Of a stretch of 64,000 nucleotides of DNA, positions 56,391 to 64,000 are shown piece after piece. Source of the stretch: Pseudogemmatithrix spongiicola (GTDB taxonomy: Bacteria > Gemmatimonadota > Gemmatimonadetes > Gemmatimonadales > Gemmatimonadaceae); contig NZ_CP130613.1 of the NCBI RefSeq assembly GCF_030623445.1, positions 2,232,001 through 2,296,000 of the forward strand. The letters are read 5' to 3'. A program made the translations under genes and the position numbers. Within the stretch, counting starts at the first letter, position 1. Every line of letters starts with the position of its first letter. Below the pieces are notes generated by a model. The model had not been told where the DNA came from and searched no databases. It worked only from the letters and a program-made list of their open reading frames with translations.

Positions 56391-57002
56391 TCAGGAGTTC
56401 TTGAGGGAGATGCTCTCCAGCACGTTCGCGACGTCCTCGCACTCATCCACGGCGTGCTCGAGGTTGTCGTAGATCTCCTTCCACTTGATCACCTCGAGCG
56501 GATCCGGCTTGCCGGCGAAGAGATCGGACACGGCCTTGCCGTACAGCGCGTCGGCCTTCTCCTCGAGGACCTTCACCTGGCGGGCCGCCTTGTGCACGGC
56601 CTGCGGGTTGCGGATCTCCTTCACGCCCTGCGCGAGCACGGCGCAGGTCTCGACCAGCACGTCCATCATCTCGATGGCCGGGGCGCGGCGCTCGTTGATG
56701 TGGAACATCGTGGCGCGACGGGCGGTGCCGTCCATGAGGTCCACGACGTTGTCGAGGCGGTTGGCCAGGAGGTGGATGTCCTCGCGGTCGAGCGGCGTCA
56801 CGAACGAGCGATCGATGCGCTGCATGATCTCGTAGGTGAGGGCGTCGGCCGCGTGCTCTTCCGCCTTGACCTTGGCCACGAGCTCGTCGAGCCGCTCGGG
56901 ATGCTGGAAGAGTTCGCGCAGGAAGGCGGCCGAGGAGTTCAGGCGCGCCGAGAGCTGATCGAAGAGGCCGAAAAAGCCTTCGTCCTTCGGCAGGAATCTC
57001 AC
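56391..57002 (-). CDS. PhoU-like DUF47 regulator of PiT
   Basis: 203-residue all-helical protein (FFGLFDQLSARLNSSAAFLRELF; EEHAADALTYEIMQRIDRSFVTPLDREDIHLLANRLDNVVDLMDG) of the DUF47/PhoU-like group, which usually accompanies PiT and is thought to regulate it. GTG start at 57002. First gene of the operon phoU-like, pit, ppk (and maybe the porin). A palindromic candidate Pho box with -10-like hexamer lies about 105 bases upstream. Confidence 0.92.
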   Translation of the reverse strand: MRFLPKDEGFFGLFDQLSARLNSSAAFLRELFQHPERLDELVAKVKAEEHAADALTYEIMQRIDRSFVTPLDREDIHLLANRLDNVVDLMDGTARRATMFHINERRAPAIEMMDVLVETCAVLAQGVKEIRNPQAVHKAARQVKVLEEKADALYGKAVSDLFAGKPDPLEVIKWKEIYDNLEHAVDECEDVANVLESISLKNS

Positions 57003-57106
57003 GTGGGGGTCCGCCCTAGGCGGTCGGTGGAGAGTTCTGGGGCGACCGGATGCGTCGGTCGTTAGAGCCCGTCAAAGTTACCCGCCCCCCCGGGGGCACG
57101 GCAAAC

Positions 57107-57138
57107 TATTTAGGGGCCTCCGTAACAGAACTGTTACG
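57107..57138 (-). promoter_or_regulatory. Candidate Pho promoter of the phoU-pit-ppk operon
   Basis: CGTAACAG-AA-CTGTTACG (57121-57138) is a perfect inverted repeat and also contains the 11-base-period pair CGTAAC-N5-TGTTAC on either strand. On the minus strand it is followed after nine bases by TAAATA (57112-57107), a good -10. The arrangement matches a PhoB-activated promoter without a -35. Confidence 0.5.
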
Positions 57139-57144
57139 CGACCC

Positions 57145-57921
57145 TCAGTGACGGATGTCCAAAAGCCCGCGCTGCAACAACATAGCACGCCTGCGTGCGG
57201 TCAGTTCGTCGCGCTCAAACGCGCGCACCAGCAGCGCACCCGCCACGAAGCCACCCACATGGGCCCACACGGCCACGCCGCCACCGGTTTCGGGAAGCGC
57301 CGCGAGGTCCGGCAGACCGAGCAGCACCTGCAACCCGAACCACCACAGGAGCACCACCCACGCCGGCAGCGGGATGATCCGGAAGAAGATCACGAAGATG
57401 AACAGCATGCGGACGCGCACCCGCGGGAACAGCACCAAGTACGCGCCCATCGCCCCGGAAATGGCGCCTGATGCGCCGACGGTCGGCACCGGTGAGCCGG
57501 GCTGCATCCAGACATGCACCGCCGCCGCCGCGAGGCCGCAGAGCAGGTAGAACAGCAGGAACCGCCCCCGCCCCATCACGTCCTCGACGTTGTTCCCGAA
57601 CACCCAGAGGAACAGCCCGTTGCCCAACAGGTGCGCCCAGCTGCCGTGCAGGAACATGGAGCTCAGCGGCGAGATCCAGTTCAGGGGCTCCGCATCGACG
57701 ACGCAGAGCAGCGTGCGGGTCAGCGGCACGCTCGTCCCGAGCGGCGCAGCCCCCGTGAGCTCAGCCGGCACCATGCCGAGGTTGCAGACGCTCATCGCGA
57801 GGATCTCGACGTCGAAACCCGCGCCCTGCAGGATGACCCACGCGCTGGTAATCCCCGCCAGCAGCAGGATGGTCATCACGGGAATGCGGACCGTCGGATT
57901 GTCGTCGCTGAGAGGAATCAT
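57145..57921 (-). CDS. Rhomboid-family intramembrane serine protease
   Basis: 258-residue membrane protein. Six to seven membrane segments, catalytic Ser151 in VGASGAISG and His221 in WAHVGGFVAG, and the WAHLLGN block at 95-101 that orders the L1 loop. It cuts membrane proteins within the bilayer; substrate unknown. An insert of about 50 residues lies after the first segment (MVPAELTGAAPLG...). Divergent from dnaK. Confidence 0.94.
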   Translation of the reverse strand: MIPLSDDNPTVRIPVMTILLLAGITSAWVILQGAGFDVEILAMSVCNLGMVPAELTGAAPLGTSVPLTRTLLCVVDAEPLNWISPLSSMFLHGSWAHLLGNGLFLWVFGNNVEDVMGRGRFLLFYLLCGLAAAAVHVWMQPGSPVPTVGASGAISGAMGAYLVLFPRVRVRMLFIFVIFFRIIPLPAWVVLLWWFGLQVLLGLPDLAALPETGGGVAVWAHVGGFVAGALLVRAFERDELTARRRAMLLQRGLLDIRH

Positions 57922-58081
57922 CCCCGCGGTCCTGTCACCAGAGGGCTGGTCACGGTATTCGGAGTGTCAAAATGGCACGAATCTTTGGCCCAGAGCTTGC
58001 CGTCAACTATCGACGTAACTACGTCCGCGGCCGAAAGCTGGCGGGCGTCCGACTCCGAAAAGATACCTTCCCGAGGAACGA

Positions 58082-60013
<1,932 letters not shown>

Positions 60014-60089
60014 GACGGTTTCGCCGGCGCGTCGGAAACCATCGCCCCACATCGCGGTACTTATAGGGTGTGGGGCGAACGCCCAATCG

Positions 60090-60115
60090 AAGGGCCGCCG
60101 CCGGCGGCCCTTTTG
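60090..60115 (+). terminator. Rho-independent terminator of dnaK
   Basis: AAGGGCCGCC (60090-60099) pairs with GGCGGCCCTT (60103-60112), three-base loop, then TTG. It lies 77 bases behind the dnaK stop and 18 bases before the degP-like gene. Confidence 0.8.
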
Positions 60116-60130
60116 TGTACCTTCCAGCCT

Positions 60131-61660
60131 ATGACCTTCCGTATGTCACGCAGCAAGCTGATTGCAGCCGCCACGGTGGCCTTCGTCGGCGGCGTGTTCT
60201 TCGCGTCCTCCATGGATTGGACGGACCGCATCTTCGCGCAGGGCGGTAGCACGCCGGCGCCGCGGCCGCGCACGGAAGAAGTGCGCTCGATCGCCGATGC
60301 CTCGAATGCCTTCGTGAGCATCAGCGAGTACATCACGCCGGCCGTGGTGAGCATCCAGTCGGAGCGCATGCCGAGCGCCAACCCGCGCCGCCGCGGCGGC
60401 CAACAGCAGCTGCCGCCGGGCTTCGAAGAGTTCTTCCGCATGGACCCGCAGCAGCAGCGGCCGCAGGAGTCCTCGGGCTCGGGCTTCATCGTGAGCCGCG
60501 ACGGCTACATCCTCACGAACAATCACGTGGTGGAAGACGCCGATCGCATCCGCGTCGCGATGCAGGATCGCCGCGTGTACGAGGCCAAGTTGATTGGCCG
60601 CGATCCGACTACGGACGTCGCCGTGCTGAAGATCGAAGGCCGCAACTTCACGCCACTCACCTTCGGCGACGACGAGTCGCTGCGCGTCGGCGAGTGGGTG
60701 CTGGCCATCGGCAACCCGCTGGGCTTGGATTTCACCGTCACGGCGGGCATCGTCAGCGCGAAGGGGCGCGGCCTAAGAGGCCTGAACCAGGACCAGTATT
60801 CAATCTCTGACTTCATCCAGACGGACGCGGCCATCAACCCGGGTAACTCGGGCGGTCCGCTGGTGAACTCGAAGGGCGAAGTCATCGGCGTAAACACCGC
60901 CATCGCCTCGCAGACGGGCTTCTACGCGGGCTATGGCTTCGCAATCCCGATCACTCTCGCGAAGCTGGTGATGGAAGACCTGATCGCGCACGGCGAAGTC
61001 CGACGCGGCTTGCTCGGTGTCGGCATTGACGAAGTGACCCCAGAGGACGCGCAGGTAGCCGGCCTGCGACAGATCGCAGGTGTGAAGGTCAGCGGCTACT
61101 CCGGCGAGGATTCGCCGTCACGGCGTGCCGGCCTCGAGCCTGGCGACATCATCACGAAGGTCGATGGTCGCAACGTGGATCGCGTGAGTGCCCTGCAGCG
61201 CGCCGTGCGCGCGAAGAAGCCGGGCGACACCGTGGAGCTGGAAGCGATGCGCTACGGCACGCGCCACACCTTCCGCGTGCGGCTCGCGGCGGCACCCACC
61301 GAGTCGCGCAGTGTAGCGCGTGCGGGTAATACGGCGCCAGCGCCGACCACCTCACGGCTCGGCATCAGTGTCGAGGCCGTACCGGCTGAGTTCGTGCAGG
61401 CCCGCCGCTTGCCGGAGCAGTATCGCGGATTGCGTGTGGCCAGCTCAGAAGTCGGTAGCCCCTCGTACCAGCGCCTGTTCCCGAACGACGTGATCGTCGA
61501 GGTGCTGTTCCCGCAGCCGAAGACGAAGATCCAGAACTTGGACGACCTGCAGCGCGCATTGGACCGTGTCAAACCCGGCGACATTCTCTCCCTGCTCGTG
61601 TATCGGGGGGTGGAGGGACAAGGCGGGGGCACGGTGGTGGTGAACGTTAGGGTGAACTAA
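60131..61660 (+). CDS. degP: DegP/HtrA-like periplasmic serine protease
   Basis: 509-residue protease/chaperone. N-terminal membrane anchor or signal (about 8-28), trypsin-like domain with triad His132 (NNHVVEDA), Asp162 (TTDVAVLK) and Ser240 (GNSGGPL), then two PDZ domains (about 330-415 and 425-505). A glutamine/proline loop (90-115) is the LA-loop equivalent. The ATG at 60131 is the first start after the dnaK terminator. Confidence 0.95.
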   Translation: MTFRMSRSKLIAAATVAFVGGVFFASSMDWTDRIFAQGGSTPAPRPRTEEVRSIADASNAFVSISEYITPAVVSIQSERMPSANPRRRGGQQQLPPGFEEFFRMDPQQQRPQESSGSGFIVSRDGYILTNNHVVEDADRIRVAMQDRRVYEAKLIGRDPTTDVAVLKIEGRNFTPLTFGDDESLRVGEWVLAIGNPLGLDFTVTAGIVSAKGRGLRGLNQDQYSISDFIQTDAAINPGNSGGPLVNSKGEVIGVNTAIASQTGFYAGYGFAIPITLAKLVMEDLIAHGEVRRGLLGVGIDEVTPEDAQVAGLRQIAGVKVSGYSGEDSPSRRAGLEPGDIITKVDGRNVDRVSALQRAVRAKKPGDTVELEAMRYGTRHTFRVRLAAAPTESRSVARAGNTAPAPTTSRLGISVEAVPAEFVQARRLPEQYRGLRVASSEVGSPSYQRLFPNDVIVEVLFPQPKTKIQNLDDLQRALDRVKPGDILSLLVYRGVEGQGGGTVVVNVRVN

Positions 61661-61663
61661 CTG

Positions 61664-61768
61664 CAACTGCAGTTACGAGTTGGGAGTTGGGAGTAGTGAG
61701 AGGGGCACGCCGACTTGTCGGTGTGCCCCTCTTTCAACTTCCTACTCCCAACTTCCAACTGCTGTTGT
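61664..61768. repeat. Inverted-repeat element with GTTGGGA heptamers around a terminator
   Basis: Left arm 61664-61695 (CAACTGCAGTT ... tandem GTTGGGA, ending GTAG) and right arm 61742-61768 (CTACTCCCAAC ... AACTGCTGTTG) are imperfect reverse complements; the left has one extra heptamer. The core is a terminator (61699-61734). Same architecture as the CACGAAG element at 35476-35602, with different repeat units. Confidence 0.85.
61699..61734 (+). terminator. Terminator of the degP-like gene inside the repeat
   Basis: AGAGGGGCACGCCGA (61699-61713) pairs with TCGGTGTGCCCCTCT (61718-61732) with one G-T wobble, four-base loop CTTG, then TT. Confidence 0.8.
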
Positions 61769-61809
61769 AGTGCCAATCCCGCCCCCGCATGGTATCTTCT
61801 CCCCGGTAC

Positions 61810-61891
61810 GCGGAAGTGGCGGAATTGGTAGACGCGCGGGACTTAGGATCCCGTGCCGCAAGGCGTGAGGGTTCGAGTCCCTCCTTTCGCA
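61810..61891 (+). tRNA. tRNA-Leu (TAG)
   Basis: 82-base class II tRNA. Acceptor GCGGAAG/CTTTCGC, anticodon stem CGGGA/TCCCG with loop CTTAGGA and anticodon TAG, long variable arm (TGCCGCAAGGCG) and T arm GAGGGTTCGAGTCCCTC; discriminator A at 61891. No encoded CCA. It lies 48 bases before crtI. Confidence 0.97.
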
Positions 61892-61939
61892 CTCCCCCGG
61901 GTCGCGAACCGGCGGCGGTTCTCTGGCGTTAGGGGTGGT

Positions 61940-63538
61940 ATGCGTATCGTCGTCATCGGAAGCGGGTTTGGAGGCCTGGCTGCAGCGATTCGCCTGCAGG
62001 CCCAGGGCCATGAAGTCACCATCGTCGAGCAGCGCGACCAGGCGGGCGGGCGCGCGTACGTGTACCGGCAGGACGGGTTCACGTTCGACGGGGGCCCGAC
62101 GATCATCACCGCGCCGTGGCTGATCGACGACCTCTTCGACCTCGCCGGGAAGAAGACGTCGGACTACGTGAAGATCGTGCCGATCGATCCGTTCTATCGG
62201 ATCCGATTCGAGGACGGGTCGGTGTTCACGTACAACTCCGACCGCCAGAACCTGCTCAAGCAGATCCGCGAGTTCCGCGCGGGCGACGAAGCGGGCTACC
62301 TGAACTTCCTGAAGGCCAGCGAGGCCGTGTTCGATTCCGGCATGGCGCTGATCGACAAGCCCTTCGGGACCATCGGCTCGATGGCGAAGGTGCTGCCGGA
62401 CCTGATCAAGCTGCGCGCCGACCGCTCGGTGGCAGGCCTCGCCTACAAGCACCTCAAGGACGACCGCCTCCGGCAGGTGTTCTCCTTCCACCCGCTGCTG
62501 GTGGGTGGGAATCCGTTTCAGACTACGAGCATCTACGCGTTGATCCACCACCTCGAGCAGAAGTGGGGGGTGTGGTTCGCGATGGGCGGCACGGGCGCGC
62601 TCGTGCAGGCCTTCGTGAAGCTCTTCGAGGATATCGGCGGCACGATCCGCTACTCGACGCCGGTCAATGAGATCATGGTGGACGACCGCACGGGCAAGGC
62701 GACGGGCGTGCGCCTGCAGGGCGGCGAGGTCCTCGCGGCCGACACGGTGGTCAGCAACGGCGACGTGGCCTTCACGTACAAGAAGCTCATCGCGCCGAAG
62801 TACCGGAAGAAGTGGACGGACGCAAAGGTCGACGGCCTCGATTACTCCATGTCGCTGTTCGTCATCTACTTCGGCACGAACCGGAAGTACGAGGACATCG
62901 CGCACCATGAGATCATCATGGGCCCGCGCTATCGCGGGCTGCTCGACGACATCTTCAAGACGAAGCAGCTCTCGCCGGACTTCTCGCTGTACCTGCATCG
63001 CCCGACGGCCACCGATCCGTCGCTGGCGCCTGAGGGCTGCGACTCCTGGTACGTGCTCTCGCCCGTGCCGCACCTCGGCGGGCCCACCGACTGGGCCAAG
63101 CAGGGCCAGGCGTACCGCGACGCGATCATCCAGTACCTGGAAGAGCGCTACATGCCGGACCTCTCGAAGCACATCGTCTCGGAGCACCGGATCGATCCCG
63201 TGCATTTCCGCGACACGCTCTCGAGCCACTTGGGCTCTGCCTTCTCGGTGCAGCCGACGCTCTTCCAGAGCGCGTACTTCCGGCCGCACAACAAGAGCGA
63301 GGACATCCCAAACCTGTACTTCGCGGGAGCGGGCACGCATCCGGGCGCGGGGCTGCCGGGTGTGATATCGAGCGGCAAGATCGTCGCGGAGCTGATCGGC
63401 GAGGCACAGGACAAGTCGCGCGTGCGCGTGAAGCGCAGCGCGGAGGTGTCGGCGCCGAAGCGTGAGGCGCGTGCCGCCGCGGTGGCGAATGAGCAAGCCG
63501 GCGGCGCAGGCACGATCGCAGCCGAGGGCGCGCGCTGA
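61940..63538 (+). CDS. crtI: Phytoene desaturase (CrtI family)
   Basis: 532-residue FAD-dependent carotenoid desaturase. The N-terminal dinucleotide-binding motif VVIGSGFGGLAAAIRLQAQGHEVTIVE (about 4-30), GGRAYVYRQDGFTFDGGPTIITAP (about 37-60) and the C-terminal FAD block LYFAGAGTHPGAGLPGVISSGKI are diagnostic. A C-terminal extension of about 40 basic/alanine-rich residues is unusual. AGGGGTGG precedes the ATG. Its stop overlaps the start of crtB (TGATG), so the two are co-translated. Confidence 0.95.
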   Translation: MRIVVIGSGFGGLAAAIRLQAQGHEVTIVEQRDQAGGRAYVYRQDGFTFDGGPTIITAPWLIDDLFDLAGKKTSDYVKIVPIDPFYRIRFEDGSVFTYNSDRQNLLKQIREFRAGDEAGYLNFLKASEAVFDSGMALIDKPFGTIGSMAKVLPDLIKLRADRSVAGLAYKHLKDDRLRQVFSFHPLLVGGNPFQTTSIYALIHHLEQKWGVWFAMGGTGALVQAFVKLFEDIGGTIRYSTPVNEIMVDDRTGKATGVRLQGGEVLAADTVVSNGDVAFTYKKLIAPKYRKKWTDAKVDGLDYSMSLFVIYFGTNRKYEDIAHHEIIMGPRYRGLLDDIFKTKQLSPDFSLYLHRPTATDPSLAPEGCDSWYVLSPVPHLGGPTDWAKQGQAYRDAIIQYLEERYMPDLSKHIVSEHRIDPVHFRDTLSSHLGSAFSVQPTLFQSAYFRPHNKSEDIPNLYFAGAGTHPGAGLPGVISSGKIVAELIGEAQDKSRVRVKRSAEVSAPKREARAAAVANEQAGGAGTIAAEGAR

Positions 63539-64000
63539 TGGTGCTCCCCGGCTTCCTCCGGGAGGACGACGCCGCGCTGGCGAAGAGCGACGCCCAGCAC
63601 TGCGAGTCGATCACGCGCGCGCATGCCCGCACCTTCGCGCTGGCGAGCGGCTTCCTGCCGCCGCGGAAGCGGCGCGGGGCCTTCGCGGTGTACGCGTTCT
63701 GCCGCCTGGCCGACGACATCGTCGACCGCAATCGCGGCAAGGATCCGCAGCACCTGCAGGCCGAGCTCGATGCGTATCGCGCGGGCGTGGCGGAGGCCAT
63801 CAACGGCAATCCCGACGGCCCGGTGTTCCGCGAGCTCTGGCGCTGCGTCAGCGAATACGGCGTGCCGGCGGACGTGCTCGAGGAGCTGCTCAACGGCGTC
63901 GCGCGCGACGTGCAGCCGCAGCGCTACGCGACCTGGGCGGAACTCTCGCTGTACTGCGAAGGCGTCGCGGCCTCCGTCGGCGCGATGTGCACCTACATCT
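63538..64000 (+). CDS. crtB: Phytoene synthase (CrtB), 3'-truncated by window edge
   Basis: First 154 residues of a squalene/phytoene synthase, which joins two geranylgeranyl diphosphates (C40) or two farnesyl diphosphates (C30). ARTFALASGFLPPRKRRGAFAVYAFCRLADDIVDRN contains the first aspartate motif DDIVD, and YCEGVAASVGAMC is the family's middle signature. It overlaps the crtI stop by one base; the gene continues past the window end. Confidence 0.95.
   Translation, partial: MVLPGFLREDDAALAKSDAQHCESITRAHARTFALASGFLPPRKRRGAFAVYAFCRLADDIVDRNRGKDPQHLQAELDAYRAGVAEAINGNPDGPVFRELWRCVSEYGVPADVLEELLNGVARDVQPQRYATWAELSLYCEGVAASVGAMCTYI

Noticed and set aside
57960-57990. Sigma-54-like sequence TGGCACGAATCTTTGGC upstream of dnaK
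   Set aside because: The -12 GC is one base too far from the -24 GG, and no activator or rpoN gene is near.
57922-58081. CIRCE operator expected before dnaK
   Set aside because: No TTAGCACTC-N9-GAGTGCTAA or near match is present in the 160-base region.

Overview
The window is a gene-dense, GC-rich bacterial chromosome segment with short intergenic gaps, many 1-4 base start/stop overlaps (ATGA, GTGA, TGATG) and no rRNA, CRISPR array, integrase or transposase. Gram-negative envelope genes (TonB-dependent receptor, O/P-type porin, several lipoproteins, lytic transglycosylase) occur with a CrtI/CrtB carotenoid pair. The protein families and their style suggest a member of the Gemmatimonadota; this is inference from sequence feel, not a search.

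Layout. 1-4100: the 3' part of uvrA, a lone MacB/FtsX-type permease and tRNA-Asn. 4.1-12.5 kb: housekeeping genes (atypical SDR, DUF1697, purE-purK, FMN-binding protein, S58 aminopeptidase, holB-moaC, LysM lytic transglycosylase). 12.0-13.8 kb: a divergent PAP2 phosphatase and family-4 glycosyltransferase. 13.8-17.7 kb: a two-component pair, a lipoprotein asparaginase and tRNA-Lys. 17.7-21.6 kb: a three-gene operon of an ion-transporter-superfamily permease, an N-formylglutamate amidohydrolase and an AbgT-family transporter. 21.6-25.7 kb: the conserved ffh-rpsP-rimM-trmD-rplS-rnhB cluster. 25.7-35.5 kb: twin lipoproteins, lon, a SigZ-like ECF sigma factor followed by a very small cysteine-rich ORF, a SET-domain protein, DUF445, and a lipoprotein metallopeptidase/prepilin peptidase/rRNA-type methyltransferase operon divergent from an M48 lipoprotein. 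35.6-40.8 kb: a tightly overlapped nucleoside-salvage operon (double 5'-nucleotidase, beta-grasp protein, adenosine deaminase, purine nucleoside phosphorylase). 41.0-57.0 kb: a phosphate island. 57.1-64 kb: rhomboid protease, dnaK, degP-like protease, tRNA-Leu, crtI and the start of crtB.

The phosphate island holds udk-phoB-phoR, a TonB-dependent receptor, a parallel-beta-type lipoprotein, a second lipoprotein with a membrane-anchored PstS-like protein and Ppx/GppA, an O/P porin, Ppk, PiT and a PhoU-like DUF47 protein. It would cover sensing, outer-membrane uptake, periplasmic capture, inner-membrane uptake and polyphosphate storage, without PstCAB in the window.

The main new observation is a recurrent direct repeat, CGTKAC-N5-CGTKRC (11-base period, the period of a Pho box), upstream of phoB's operon, the TonB receptor, the PhoU/PiT/Ppk operon and on both sides of the PAP2/glycosyltransferase intergenic region. 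This suggests a lineage-specific Pho box and that the PAP2/GT4 pair is a phosphate-starvation lipid-remodelling module placed about 28 kb from the island. Other notable items: an apparent in-frame loss of about 45 residues in that glycosyltransferase, the sigma factor/cysteine-rich peptide pair, leaderless-type promoters with a -10 hexamer 6-7 bases before the start codon, divergent genes whose ATG codons overlap, and inverted-repeat intergenic elements, two of which enclose a terminator hairpin.
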